Positions 21,668 to 34,982 are shown, counted from the first letter of the stretch. The stretch is 64,000 bases of DNA from Chalara sp. BL73 (GCA_918026815.1 CAKJVC010000160.1:372001-436000), one strand, 5' to 3'. The notes: generated by a model not told the origin, from the letters alone. Numbers and translations: made by a program.

Positions 21668-24600
21668 CTACCAGATACGCTTCGCTGCCATTTCATATCG
21701 ACTCACCCTCTCGAAACTCACACCGGCTCCACCCTTCTCCAACTTTTCTTTGGCAGCTCGTTCTTTCTCTTTCATCCGTGCGAGCGTTTCGGGGTCGTCG
21801 TCATAGATCCACCGTTTCTTGCTGTCGCCCACCTCCACGATGCCCCATCCCCCGACTCGTTTTCCGCCCGTGTCATAACTTTGTGCTTCCCGGGCTTTCA
21901 TGCCTTTGTACCTGTTCCGCGCGTATGTGAGAAGGAGCATTCCGAGGAGGAGTTTGATGGCTAGGAGCACCAGAAAGGCGACAAGGAAGAAGGTTAGCAT
22001 TGTGAGTGCGGCCATGATGTCATCTGCTGAGGCAAGGTTTGAAAGCGAGGATGGGAAGTGCATTTGAAACGGAAATGAGGACTGCCCGAGTGCGCGCCGG
22101 ATGATCGTATCAAAATGTTCGAGCGCCGCTGTCGTAATCGGTGTTGGTTCCTCCAGTGCCAACGCCGTCGCTGTGCTGGGTATCGGGCCTTGAACTGCGG
22201 AGAGATACGTGCTGTATGTTTGCACGCTTGAGCGGATGAAGAGGCAAGAGAGCGGGATAACAGGGAGGCCAAGACGTTTGATTAGATTCTGGTTTACAAA
22301 GGCATTGGCGTAGTAGTCTTTCGCTAGCATGTCGAGGAAGCGACTGTACACGGCGGGCTTGATACCGTTGAATTTGGAGATGTACGCATGCTTTATCCAG
22401 TCTACTATCATCTCGCTGCCAATCACCATTATAAATGGACTGAAGGCTTCGCCAGAGTAGGTAGATAACATGGAAAATATGGAAGGGATGAATTGTGCTT
22501 CTCGATCGTATACGGAGAAGGCACCGACTTCAATGATGTTGCGTAATGCGATAATGATGAGCATGAACCACAGTGTGAAGCGCTCTACAACATCAGCACA
22601 GGTCATCTGGAAGAGGTTATCTTTCTCAAATTTCTTGAAGACCGCAGATTTTATCTCGACGAATTGGTTGGAGAGGAGTAGCGTGAGAAGTGCGTTGGAG
22701 TGCGAGTTTATGGCGACGTTAAGGGTAATGACTTGGCAGAAGAGGGATGTGGCGTGGATTACGTTATAGATTAAGCCGAGGACGAACATACCGAGAGGAC
22801 GCAGGATGCGCGAGCGCCCATCTGGGTCTCTCTCCAGAGTCTCGTCAGAGAAGAGACACTCGAAAATGTCTTGGCCGAGGGCGGAGAATAATTTGTCAAA
22901 GACCTAAATGATGTTAGGGATGTCGATTCTACGGTGGAGAGTGACTCACCTCTAGGAGATTGTAAATAACATAAAGTTTGATGGCATCTTGTCCTTTAAT
23001 GCCGTGATACATTCGGCTTGCATCAAGCTTTAGCAAGATGATGCAACTGCATATAATTACAAGACCTTGTAGAAGATCTGCCTTATGATATGATGAAAGT
23101 GTTGAGGGCTGAGACTTTGTTCTTCGATGCTTCCTCGTCCAACCTTGTCTTGACTTACGTTCCAGCTCCGCCTTGAATTGTTCCATACTAATCCCGTTTG
23201 TTGCTAGCGGGGTCCTCGTTGAATGCTGATATGACGGATTCGTGGACGCCGCAGGTCGTCTCACTCTTGATACACTTCTTGAACGTGATGGAGAATCTGT
23301 CCTGCTACTGCTCCTATCTCTCCTTCGCTCCCACATTCTTCCTGTCCCGCGCCACACAAAGCCTCCGATGAATTGTGCCTCCTTAGCCAGCAGCTGGCCC
23401 CACCATCCAACCAAGATAGCGAGCGCCTTGAAGAATCGTAAAGGTTGAATGGTAAACGTATACAATAATGCGTCTAAACATGCAAACGTTCCAAAGAAGA
23501 GAACGTGCTCTAACTCAGGTGGTAATAACAAAAAGTTCAATAAGCGCTCAAACTTAATTCTAGATGATTCATATGGAAACTCGCTCGATGCTGATCGGTA
23601 AATATACAATGGTGAAGGCTTGGAAGAAGAAAGCTCGAGGTGCAGATATGTAGGTATAGACATTGGAGGCAGAGGCATATCTTGGGGTATTGGCGATGGC
23701 GGGTCGGCGGCGGATAGGGGCTTTCCGCTGGCTGGTGTTCTAATGTTGTTGAGATCTAAATGCTCCGGTCGAAGCGCTGGATGAATTGGTTTCCTTTTGG
23801 GAGAGACCTGCCCGGCTGGTGCTTTGGTGTAGGATGACATCCGATTGCTGGGAACAGGGGGTGTTGTAATAGCCCGCCCAGAGTATCCGGGACGTTTATT
23901 GAGTATGCTTGCCGGAGCTGATGATGGCTGTTCTTCAGAGATCCGTCGTTCCACATGAGGATTAATCCTAAGTGGCTCGGCACCGGCAGGCACTCGCTTG
24001 GAGTCATCTTTCTTTTGATCTTCCGACCCACGACGTGATGCATCTGATAAAGATCCTCTCCTCTCATGGAGTGCTGACGGAGCCAGTGATGGATGACTGG
24101 ATACCGAGGTTCTCCTGCTAGGCGAAGTCACAGGCAGAGACTCGGGTGCTGAAGTCAATTCCGTAAGTTCATTCGCGCTCAACTTCAAGACTTTATCATC
24201 CAAGGGAGACTTTGAAGCCGACGACCTTCTCGATTTTCTTGGCTTCTCTTCCGGAATATTAGCAAGCTGTGTTGTAGGAAGAGTCTTTAATATCGGGAGC
24301 GGGGCCTCAAGAGACTCATCCATAGAGCTGGAGGCTGGTCTGGGAGATAAAATTTTCTCGAATGATTCAGAGAATGTATTTCTATGAATGGATGATAGAG
24401 TGCTTGCCCATTCTGCTGCGCTGTCCACCACAACCAATGATGGAGAAGTGCTCCGAGGCGACGGCGTTGGCGAGGGCGATGGTAGCTGAAGAACATGTTG
24501 AGCAGCCAAATGTGCGTTCTTTTCGGCAGCCAACAGCTGATCCTGAAGCTGAGTTGCATCACTGAGAGGTAGTGCTGACCCTATCTTGTGCGTCTCCTTG

Positions 24601-24671
24601 TTTCCGTTCGTGAGCCCCTTGCCATTCCTGTCTTCCCCATTCTGGGAATCTGTCTGAATAGACATCGACAT
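21668..24671 (-). CDS. EMP65: EMP65/TAPT1 family endoplasmic reticulum membrane protein
   Basis: Two exons, 24671-22950 and 22903-21668, with a 46-bp intron (GTGAGT ... TTTAG), encode 985 residues. The first ~370 residues are low-complexity and Ser/Pro-rich, likely disordered. From there come family segments: RLLNFLLLPPELEHVLFFG, several membrane spans, ASRMYHGIKGQDAIKLYVIYN, and after the intron FDKLFSALGQDIFECL and a run of further hydrophobic segments. A conserved block (ATSLFCQVITLNVAINS, ALLTLLLSNQFVEIKS) is typical of the TAPT1 family (PF05346). The yeast protein acts with SLP1 in protecting folding ER membrane proteins; vertebrate TAPT1 is linked to cilia and ossification. The reading frame is intact, and the gene ends in a charged tail. 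Confidence 0.9.
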
Positions 24672-25301
24672 CCTTCTAAATCTTGTCTGATAATGATGAG
24701 GGTATCATTTTATGCTGAATGCCCTTGATAGCTGTCTTCAATGTTTAGTGAACTGAAGTGTGAGGATGACAGTTCAAATAAGAACCGGTTTCTCTGATTT
24801 TCCATTCGCCTAATGGCCATTGCCAAGACATTTCATTCATGTGTCATGAAAGATTCCCAAGTCAGCCAGAAATCTCCCACAAATTCACAATTAGATGAAG
24901 TTGGGGATATTTCGAGAGGCCTGATGTCTGCCACTATATTACTGAAGTAGAATAAGAAAGGTGCCCACGTTTTGCTCCTCTTACACGTGACAAGACTAGC
25001 CCACTTGAGTCAAGCGTGGCTGAACGGCTCGTCCCGCCTGTAGTATATCCTTTTTCATGGTGGAGTTCAATAATTAAGTACATCTCACACTGGCTATTAA
25101 TTCTTCCTCGATTCACGATATTACATAAGACTTCAGTTGTTCATTATCATCTATGGTCTATAGGCTTTTGTCTTTCCCATAAACTCCTTTTGGAAGTATA
25201 TCTTACAGCAACGGAACATATTTCTCCTTAAGGACGATGTCGCCATGGTCTATGCAACACGATGCGAAGCCCCTTGATATCACAAGGAATGACCTTATAG
25301 G
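24672..25301. other. Intergenic spacer between the EMP65-like start and DUG2-like stop
   Basis: About 630 bp. It contains the promoter of the EMP65-like gene on the right of its start (minus strand) and the 3' end of DUG2-like. No gene seen. Confidence 0.6.
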
Positions 25302-28267
25302 TTAGCGACTTCCCAACCGTCCGAATACCTTGCCAAAAATCTCTCGACTCCGCATCAGATTCTTCACTCTCAAACGCTCGTTGTCCAAGTGGGCGCTATC
25401 ACTCGCCTGTCCACAAGGCAGATGGGCAGCTGGAGCGCCGAACTCCTTCTCCAAAAACCGGATGCTGGGGATCGAACCTCCTTCACGGATGTACAAGGGC
25501 TTACGACCTGTTTTCAGTGTAGAGGGCTTGGGTGGTGGTGGCGCTAGCGGTGTAATGGTATGCGTGAAGGATGAGATAGAGGAATTGCGGCGAGGAATAG
25601 CAGGACGAGAAATTAGTGGAACGGAGGTCGAAGGAGGAGATTTGATGGACGATGCCGCGTGAGAGGTGTGGTCGCTGCTTCCAATCAAAGTGGTGGTAGT
25701 TGTTGGGCTGGGCTTCAGGCTTGGGCTTTGAGTAGGGGTGTTGGGCTTTTTTGGCTGTACCGAAGTTGGGACGGACGAGCGTCTTGTCTCGCCAATGGGG
25801 CCCCAAACCTCCATAATAGCTTCTTCAAGCGTGCGGAAGATCTCATTCTCGGGATCTCCGAGCCAGGCATCAGCCGTGTTGTCGATGGTGATGCTGAGGT
25901 GATTGTGAGTGTCCAGTTCCGCGAAGCGATCTTGAAGGAACGTGGTTAGTGATTTGGCGACATCCTCAACTTCTTGATTGGGGACAAGGCGAAGAGAGAT
26001 AGCCGCCGAGGCGTGAGATGAAACTAACGAGCCATCAGGGCCTGAGACCTTGTAGCGATGGATGGTCAGATTCGGTTCTCGCCAGCGTGCCATCAGGGAA
26101 GCTTTGAGAGTTTCTGCTGGACCGAGTGAGGGGTTACGACGAAGGAGGGTTTCGGTGATATCGTCATAACGTTCTTCCTCAGCTAGTGTAAGGGGTAGGA
26201 TGTGATCATAGAAGCCAGGGATTTGGATGCGGTTATGCAAGCCTTTGAGCTTTGCGAGGACAGCAGTCAGGTCAAACAGAGGTTCATCCATCATGAAAGA
26301 TCCATCAACACCAGAATGCATGTCAGGGTGGATGGAGTCAACCTTAACGGTTGCATGAAGCACACCTCGCAGACCGTATGTCAAGCAAGGAACTTCGTCG
26401 TCGAGCCAGTAAGAGTTTGCAAGAATTATGTAGTCAATATCGCCAATGAGTTCCTTGTGTCTCCGTACAGCTTCCTTGAAACCTCGAGATCCGGATTCTT
26501 CTTCACCTTCGATAAGGAAAGTGATATCGGAGTCAAGCGCTTTGCCTTGAACTAAGTCAACAACGCCATAAAGTGCAGCCATAATAGGCCCTTTATTGTC
26601 AGAAACACCACGACCATATAAATAGCCGTTGACGCCTTTCATCTGGAAAGGATCGATGATCCAATGTCCAAGTTTGTTGTCTGCAGGAACCACATCATAA
26701 TGGCCGTAGAACAGGATCTTCTTCCGACTCCCGGAGGTAGCAGGATTGCCTTTGAATTTTGCATAGACCACAGGGTTATGGCGATTGTCTGTATTCAGCA
26801 TCTCCGTTACCGCCCCATGCTTCTTGAATAGGGTGCGTAGGAATGTAGCACCACGTCTGCAGTCTTCAGCATGATCCGGCCGGGCTGAGATAGTCTTAAA
26901 TGACACAAATTCTTGCAGTGACTTGATTAATTGGTTCTCATGTACCTCACTTTTCGCGTATGCATGTGGTCCACAACCGGTAATATTCCAAACCGAAACA
27001 GAATTATCATTCGCTCCAGTTATATAAAACTGCTGCTTATTGTAGGTTGTGATCGCAGATGCTAAGATTCGGCCTTCGTGAGCCTTCCATCTTTTGACAC
27101 ACTGATATTTCTGGCTGAAGGTTGCGGGGTTTTGGTATTGGCCATATTGGACAGTGCTATATTTCTGAATAGAGATTAGTATTTCTCAAAACTAGAAGAA
27201 AAACCACTTACTCTAGCAAATCCAGTTGAACCGGCACTCCACAAATGCCCCCATCCCATCTGCAAAGTCATAGCATCTCCTCTATGTGCCTTGATGACCC
27301 GTAACTTTTGCTTGGTATCCAGATCCCACAACTCAATGACCCCTTCCAACTTACTGCTGTATAGAAACGATCCATCTACTGCCATGGACAGAACCGACTC
27401 TGCATCATCATCGCCAAGGACAGCGACCTCTTTGATTCCCTGGCTTTGATCATTCGAGAGTTTCCAGAGCTTGATCGTGCCATCTCCACCACCAGATATC
27501 AGCATGTCCTCATCCGAATCCACCAAGCGACTGACACCTCTCACAAGCAGCATACAGTACACGTATCCGTAATGTGCATAATGCATCATGTGTGCCTTGT
27601 CAATCTCAACCTGCTCTCCCTCCTCCACTGTTGTAGGCTCTGGTCTCGGCGTTGCTGTTCCTCCGCGTGCTACCGAGTCAAAGAATCTGTGGTTTCTGCG
27701 ATTGGGATGCCGTTCCGGGTTGGGCGCCGGCCTGGCTGCGGAATCCTTCAAGCTCACCCATTGTATGCTGGTATTTTGTGCCCCCAGATAGACAGTTTCG
27801 AACTGGGCAGAGTATGCTACGCTGAATAGCTCGCCAACATCGTATGTGCTGTAGATTGAATATAACCGCGTTAAGCTGTCTGGGCAGTAAACGTTGACAA
27901 TGGCGTCCCCTGCACTGGAGAAGAGAAGCTGTCGGTCTTGTGATAAGAAGAGGCAGAGGACCGCGCCAGCGTGTGCTTTGATCTTCGTAACCCGCTCAAA
28001 AGTGGCCAGGGACCATACCGTAATATCTCCCTCTTGTGTGCCGGCATAAACGAACCGATCGCTCGCAGCGAGGCTCAAAACCGAACTATCATTCTCGAGG
28101 TGGTGCGTCAGCTCTGGGGGATCCTTGACCCCGTCGTTGGCTGGTCGCTCCAGTGTGTCACCCGGCTCGTCATCGCTGCTATCCGCGGCTGTAGCTCTGT
28201 CAGCAAGAAGCACAGATGTGTTATGGGATTGCAGAACCGGAACGCGTGCGCCAAAAACAGAAGTCAT
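25302..28267 (-). CDS. DUG2: DUG2-like glutathione-degrading protein: WD40 propeller fused to M20 peptidase
   Basis: Exons 28267-27212 and 27164-25302, separated by a 47-bp intron (GTAAGT ... TTCAG), encode 972 residues. The first ~430 residues carry WD40 repeats (VYAGTQEGDITVWS, LISGGGDGTIKLWK, LEGVIELWD, TGANDNSVSVWN). The rest is an M20 metallopeptidase: GHYDVVPAD at about 506 and EGEEESGS at about 571 hold metal ligands and the catalytic Glu. In yeast, Dug2 pairs with the amidotransferase Dug3 to cleave the gamma-glutamyl bond of glutathione, with Dug1 removing the Cys-Gly product. A ~100-residue Ser/Thr/Pro-rich insert (about residues 820-920) interrupts the peptidase C-terminal part before its last conserved section (GGSIPSIRFLEKEFGAPA). 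Confidence 0.93.
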
Positions 28268-31200
28268 TGTTCATACGAGTGCTAGCAAAGATGGGGGGTT
28301 TCGCGATGGGGACTGTAGGCGGGCGGCAAAGCTCCACTGGCGGCGGGAGAGCTTCTGTGGAGTGCAGAGCTGGGAGCTGAAGTGTTTTCCCCCCACGACA
28401 TTTGATCGTCTCCGCATGCATCCCAAACAACAAACCACCACCACCACGCTGTATGTGACAAAGGGTAATTTACTTATTCCTTGTAGTACCCTACCATCCA
28501 CTTGGGTCTGATGCAGACAATAGTGGGGAGACAAAGAGAAGAAAAAAGAGGGATCTCACTGTTCGAGGCGGTATTGCTCTCCTGATCCGACCAGACTGGG
28601 TGTTCATCATCGGCCTCTTCTTCTTCCTCCTCACTGCTCCGCCAAGTATATGGGACATCCTGCGTACAATTCATCTTCCGTTGTGCTTGTTGATGCGCGC
28701 AACCATTCCAGTCTGCAAGGCCCAAGGTCGAGTTCTGCGTGGTGATTGTGTCTTTTTGACGTGTGGATGTGTTAGAAGCGTTGGTTAGCATAATCTTACC
28801 CCGGCCTTACAATGGTTCTGCTTGCGTGCTCGTGCTTGTGCTCGTGTTTGCTGCTGCTGTGGCTGCTGCGTCCTGGAACTTGGGGACGAGTCACAATTGC
28901 GCCAGAGCAGCCCATGATGGCGCCTTCACTTTGCTCAACAACATGCTGGACGGTCGTGCCTGCCTTGTTATGAAATACAGATATAAATACCAAGGGACAA
29001 TGCTGTGCCTTATTTGTTTAAACTTGACGTTTACATTTGGTGGTTACAAATACAACCCAAGTCGATTTGTTTTAGCTGTTTGCGATCCTTTGCATATACT
29101 GTACGTACAAAGTACTACACCGCCTGCTGATGCAAGCCGATAACCGCCACAGCCTTCTTTTTCTTGTTTCTCAGTTGCATCTTGTTATATTATAGGCCAT
29201 TGATGTGTATCGCTCCAACGGAATTGTCTCCTCATGATACGTTGGCTGCAGTAGGAAAAGCAATATGGGCATTGGGTGGTCGTCCCTCTCGGGGAAGTCC
29301 CCAGGCACAACCTATCTGACCGACGACTCAACCTCTATCTGCAGATCTCGATTCAAAAGCCAAACTCTACAACAAATCCCTTCTTGTTGCCTCTTTTGAG
29401 GATGCCAGATCGACTATAAGAAACCTGAAGATATCGTAGTAGTCCAAGGCTATTCATCAAAGTCGATCTTACCGGAACATCTCCAACATTTGAGTTTGAC
29501 ACTTGAAAGGTATACCCTTTTAAGGAGCTCCACAGACATGGCGTCGGAACAAAATAGACCTAACTCAAGTGCAAGCAAGTCCACCCACAGACCAGGACTC
29601 TGTCACAATTGTTTCTTCAGGTAATTTGTTTGATTCATTGCAAGATTTGGTACGACACTGGTCAACGTTGTTTGCCTTTTCGAAGCGAATGTTTTCGAGC
29701 AAGTAGGTATCTAAGATGCTGACAGGACCTGCTACTCAACATGGCGAAATTTTGCAGCGAATAGCACTTTAAGATGAGCGCCTTGGACGGGTTTGTGGTT
29801 AACAACTCATCATGATCTTTGGGATCAGAATATGCCTTCCCTCCCAATTTGTTTCACATGACCAGATCCCCCTAAATAGCATGATGAGATAGCTAAGCCT
29901 AAGCAAGCAGATTCTCAGTCAACAAATGCTATAACCGAAGATCTATCCCAGGATACATCGACACTTGGTAACGAACACCATGGTGTTCCATCTACCTGGG
30001 ACACGTTAAGATATCAAGGACATAGAGTGAGGTCCAAAAGCAATTGCGTTTCCCATGAGAGATGTTAAGCTATTTTTTGAAGCATCACCAGCGCCATACT
30101 AATTCTTGTACTTTAAGAGAGAAAAAACACTCGATAAACATAGACAGAGATATTTGCTAAATAGTTTGTTACCTAACAAGAACATTTAGTTTAATATTAA
30201 GTGCGATAATATTTTTTATGTAACACTTAATTACTACTTAATTGCCTACTGCCTGTATTTTTAACATCGGATTTAGCATCATTGGGTTTGTGGAGATTGA
30301 CAACCATTTCAGCTAACTAAATTGGACCAAATGCCCTGAACCAGGCTATGTGCTTTCGATATTTCCTATATCTTCTCGGGCCAAAAGTTTGCCTCTGAAG
30401 ACTTTTCATAACTTGATAAAAACAAGAGAGATCCAAGCAAGATCCGCTACGGGACAAGTCGAATGTGGTGTTGAAGGCCATATGTGTCACGTGAACTATC
30501 ACGTGATCCCTATGCGGAATAGGTTTGGTCTCAGCCTACAATATGTATATATCACTCGTTTTCTCTCATTCTGTAGAAGAATCAAGCACTTTTCACTTCA
30601 ATATGTGGCATCTATACATATTCTATATAATATTACAATATTTCCCAAGATTTTACCAAGCTTTCCGGGTCATGCGAAATAGACCGTCTGAGTGCTCAAC
30701 GGCATGTCGAGTGCGAGGATAAAAACTAAAAACTAAAGCTTTCAAGCAGGCATAAAAAATAAGAAAAGATTAAATCTGTAGTTGAATCAAGCTAAAGCTT
30801 GCAAGTTTGCGAAACAATAAATCACATTACTACAAAGCAAACACCGAGGCTTCTTCCTTCGACGAACGAGAAGGCAGAACCTCGTATATCAACAGTAAAT
30901 TCATTAAATATATTGGCCGATGGCCGCTCACAGCGTCCCAGAGGCATTGGCTATTTTCATTTCACATAGCCTGCTCTTTTGTCTCTAGGGAAGAGAATAG
31001 GACCAAATTTCCACGGCTATGGCCAAAAAAGACCATCGCAACTTGACAAGCACGTGTCAGTTGCCAACATGTCAATGTTGGCCACAACGTGCTTCAGTCA
31101 CATGGTTAATCTGGTGAAGTCAATGAGATGCATTGATAATGCCCATGAATTCCCCAAGCCTTCATCATTGGCGGAATACGCCAAGGTTTTAAAATGGCGC

Positions 31201-32612
31201 TTGATCACGCATTGTGCAATCGCTAGACAAAGGTCATCTAACTTTTTGTTGTGCTAGTTCTAAACTGCGGTTTACCCACTTGAGCAACGCCGTAATAATA
31301 GAGAATGATAGACGTGCTCGCCCCTTCTTATTGAAGCAGCCCTTCCCCTGGCCCCGCCCTTGCATCTAATAAAGGCTGTCGCTGGGTGTGTTGGTGGCCT
31401 GTCAAATCTGTGGGGGTGGGCACTAAGTTGTAGATAATGTATATCCTATAATTGGAGTATTTATGAAGCAAAAAAAGAAGGTGGAAGTGATGCAAGTATC
31501 AAATGAGGTGGAGCGCATAGAGAAGGAAGCAACGAGAGTGCTGGAATTGGAATTTACCTGATCCTTTACTGATAGCACCATTCGAAGAAACATTTGAGTA
31601 GAAACAACAGAATATAAAATCTCCTGATCACCCATCGTGATTTTCCATTCTTCATCCAGCAATTCAGTAGCATCTTCGAATACACAACAACATCCAGAGA
31701 ATGGACACCTTAAAGTTACCCAGCAGTCTATCCTAAAGAGCCTAAACAACGGTTTTCCTGGACAATATATCCATACAGGGTATTCTGCCTTTCCCAATAA
31801 GCTATCACTGGTTGTAGTTTATTCCCTTCACAGGTTCCCAACTTAGAAGTTAGAAATAGTACATTAATAGGCATATATGACCGCAGGCTGAGGTTAACCG
31901 GGCTACCTCTTTTACTACAAGTTACTCTAGTCCCTAAAACGGAGTTGAAGTCTATATACCATTTATAAATTATCCTTCCTGTTCTCCTGCCGCTTTGGAC
32001 ACAGTCTAGCTAAAAGCGAGAAACTAAGAAACACAACATGAAGTCGAAAACGAAATTGTAAATGAACTGAATTTAAAGTGGTAATTGGATGCGCTCTACG
32101 CACGCTATAGTGCTCTAGACTGAGTACAGGCGCGTTATTGTACCAAAGCTCAGAAATCAGAACGGTATGACTGTATGAAAGAAAATTACAAGCCTGATGG
32201 AAAAAGGAAAGATTGGCCTTTTGCCTCACGTACGTTATTTATTTGAGGGATATCAAAAGAAAATAGGCATAGCTAAGAAGACTGGATGGAGGGTATATTG
32301 TTTGTGAGGTAGTAAAGTTGAAAGATAAACATGTAGGGAGAGGGCGATTTCAACATGGAGAGATTAGATGAGTAATCTGAAGACGAGGCTTGAGAATTTC
32401 TTTGAAGTAAAGTGGGGGTCCTGAGAGCAGTTAGGAAGCAGACATTTTGTTTGAATAATGAGAATTGTTGTGAGATTCGTGAGTGGGTGGCATGGGAGCT
32501 TGAATAGAATAGAGAAAGTGTGATTAAATGTAAACTTAGGTAAAAGATATGAAATTAGGATTGCTAAAAGCAAAAACATTCATACCAAAATATGGAGATA
32601 TAGGCTCGGATT
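28268..32612. other. Gene-poor stretch with only weak coding signals
   Basis: About 4.3 kb with no gene I can support. A G/C/T-rich microsatellite-like stretch (GCTGCTGC, GCTCGTG) lies at 28820-28880. A short reading starting ATG at 29538 (Ser/Asn-rich, then CHNCFF, ending at a GTAATT donor) could be a first exon of a lost or small gene but has no convincing continuation. A 124-codon minus-strand reading at 31797-31423 includes a region of plausible protein quality (VTLRCPFSGCCCVFED, GDQEILYSVV) but no known domain. 30110-30260 is AT-rich. CACGTG-type palindromes occur near 30487. Confidence 0.45.
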
Positions 32613-34982
32613 CTAACCTAAAACAATGAGCTTTGATCTGCTTTCCAACTCTTCCCAGTCCTTCTTTAAAATCTGAGTAATGCTAATCCTATTTGCCACA
32701 GGGCAATGTCGCCCCTCCTTCCATTCAATGAGAAGAACATTGTAAATCGACTGATTCTCAAATCCACCATCATCCGAATGCTCTGTTTCACTAACGCCTT
32801 TCAAGGCTAACTCATTTCTCGCCAATACTTGTGGCCGGATCTCGCTCTTGACATAGTTGATGTGCGTAGAAAGAAGTATGCATTCTCCCTCCTTGTGGCT
32901 ACGACCTTCGAGCCACAATGTCGGTACCTTGATAGCGCCGATGTCCTTCCCTGTATGTGTGCGAATGTAACATGAAACCCAATCTTCAGAGACTGTATTG
33001 CCCTCTGACCTGCTTGCCTCGGTATTGTTAAGATCCATGGCTTCAATATTGAGTAGAACAGATGATGTAGTAAATCGAAGGAAGCCTAAGGCCATTTCAT
33101 CCATGATGACATAAGAGGATGAGTTTAGGCTGTCATCATATATAGGATTAAGCGTATTATAAGCCGTAACGCGGTACCAAGGTTTAGAAAAGGGTTCCGC
33201 TGGGTCTATTGCATATCGGAAAGGCTGGTGCCATTCTACCAATCCTTTTATCTCTTCTTCGCACTTGACAACAAAAACAACACCACCACCCCAAGAGGCC
33301 CACGACCAAGTCGGAAAGGGTAACAATACGACATGAGAGTCGACCATCACAGAGTGGAAGCCTTTCCGCGTACCATCAAGATATCTTGAAGGATGCCAAT
33401 GTAAAGTAGCATCAAGTTTCTCGACAGGGAGTCCCCAGGCAGAGCCCATCAGAAAATGGGTTTGAAATGCCTTCATGATTCCCGTGAAGGCCAAGAGTGC
33501 GTCTGTCTCTAACGTCAACTGCCTCCTCGAAAACGCTTCAATCGAGTCCATGTATTCGTAAAGGCTACATCGTTGTATACTGCTGACATTAGGATCGACA
33601 TGATAACCGCCATGAAAGCCGCTACGACGTTCGCCGATAAATTTACCACAAAAGTCGGGAAGATAGCACAACATATTTCCTGTAGTGCTTACTTCCTCCT
33701 TGAGTCTGCTGCCGGTTGAGTAAGAGTCTTCGCACCAGGTGTCAGACTTGCACTGGAAGTATGCCTGGTAATCAGTAAATACTAGGCAGCGAGACGACAA
33801 GAATCCTTCTTGATATGTCCACCCGCGAGTAGACCATTTCGTATAAGACATTTTAGGCATAAGATCGGGTTGTGTTGTAATATAACGTGCCCCACGAATC
33901 ACTTCGCTGTGTTGAAGTAAATTACGGGTCTCTGGTTCGATACCTGCTATTGGGGCATGGGAACAAAGTGCATCACCATTGATAATCGTCAAGGTGGCAG
34001 AGTTGTATATTTGATCCATATTAGATATCTGCTCTAATTTGTCCCGCTCGTCATCCGCAAGAATGCATAACTGGTCAACCCATAAGTAACGCTCGCCAAT
34101 ATTGGCAACTAGTTTGATGGCGTCCCGAATCGTCCTTGATATACTATCAATCTTGATACCATGAGGGCTTTGCAAATTTTTGACATTCTGACTGCTCAGA
34201 CGAAATTGCTGTCCTGTTCCCCAGACATAGCTGAGAGCGAGATATCGTCCGTTTGTGGTACCGTCAATAACCTGGAGATTGAGCACATCAATCAGTCGAA
34301 TATTACACGCTGTCTTCGATAGCAAACCAGATGGGCTGCATTTATCTCCGTGTGATGTCTCGCAGAGATGAAGCCAATTACGAATGAGGTCGAAGTCTAA
34401 CTGTTGTTGCATTCGTCGACCGCCAATGCGTCTAGGTTTCTTCGACAAATTTGTCACAGACGCAATAGGTACATCTAAGAACTCCTCATTCATCCAGCTA
34501 TTAACCATGGAGTCTTCAACACACTGCCTGATACTGTGGACAACCGCCGTATTTTTAATATCCCACGTGAATCTGCCTGTAGTAAAGCGAACTTGGATTT
34601 CATCACATGATGGTGAGGCTATCAAAATGCATTCCTCCGAAGGAAGATCCAAGGCATGAAAGCCTGCAGAGCTGTGTATAGTGGATATCATTCGACATAA
34701 GGCACAGCCCTTTCTTGATAGGATATCTTCTACTTTTCCGATATGGTAGTGAAGGAGCATGTTATCATCATAATCTGCCGAGGAAGAGTTCGCGAGATCT
34801 ATATTGCGACAGGTGTAGCATGGATTATCTAAGAAAAATTCTGTGAGATCTATGTTGGAACAGATGTCACATAGATGATCGGGAGTCTTAGCCTTCTCTG
34901 AAAGTTCGTGAACGGTGCTAGCTACTGCACTCAGATCCACGCAACGGCGGTGGGCAGATGTGGGATTTTGTTCCTGCATCAC
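32613..34982 (-). CDS. Heterokaryon-incompatibility (HET) domain protein
   Basis: A single exon of 789 residues. The HET domain (about residues 245-400) is clear: YLALSYVWGT, ISRTIRDAIKLVANIGERYLWVDQLCI, DKLEQISNMDQIYNSATLTIINGD, then the later motif STRGWTYQEGFLSSRCLVFT (about 410). HET proteins trigger cell death when genetically different hyphae fuse, or in related defence responses. The N-terminus contains CDIC (38-41), CYTC (55-58) and CALC (93-96), three C-x2-C pairs, the first two each followed by an Asn-Ile-Asp-Leu motif. This N-terminal set may bind metal and is worth comparison with other HET proteins. The ORF is intact. What controls it and which allele partner exists is unknown. 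Confidence 0.93.
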   Translation of the reverse strand: MMQEQNPTSAHRRCVDLSAVASTVHELSEKAKTPDHLCDICSNIDLTEFFLDNPCYTCRNIDLANSSSADYDDNMLLHYHIGKVEDILSRKGCALCRMISTIHSSAGFHALDLPSEECILIASPSCDEIQVRFTTGRFTWDIKNTAVVHSIRQCVEDSMVNSWMNEEFLDVPIASVTNLSKKPRRIGGRRMQQQLDFDLIRNWLHLCETSHGDKCSPSGLLSKTACNIRLIDVLNLQVIDGTTNGRYLALSYVWGTGQQFRLSSQNVKNLQSPHGIKIDSISRTIRDAIKLVANIGERYLWVDQLCILADDERDKLEQISNMDQIYNSATLTIINGDALCSHAPIAGIEPETRNLLQHSEVIRGARYITTQPDLMPKMSYTKWSTRGWTYQEGFLSSRCLVFTDYQAYFQCKSDTWCEDSYSTGSRLKEEVSTTGNMLCYLPDFCGKFIGERRSGFHGGYHVDPNVSSIQRCSLYEYMDSIEAFSRRQLTLETDALLAFTGIMKAFQTHFLMGSAWGLPVEKLDATLHWHPSRYLDGTRKGFHSVMVDSHVVLLPFPTWSWASWGGGVVFVVKCEEEIKGLVEWHQPFRYAIDPAEPFSKPWYRVTAYNTLNPIYDDSLNSSSYVIMDEMALGFLRFTTSSVLLNIEAMDLNNTEASRSEGNTVSEDWVSCYIRTHTGKDIGAIKVPTLWLEGRSHKEGECILLSTHINYVKSEIRPQVLARNELALKGVSETEHSDDGGFENQSIYNVLLIEWKEGRHCPVANRISITQILKKDWEELESRSKLIVLG

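Noticed and set aside
31423..31797. 124-codon minus-strand ORF
   Set aside because: Reading has some protein-like character but no recognised domain or splice partner.
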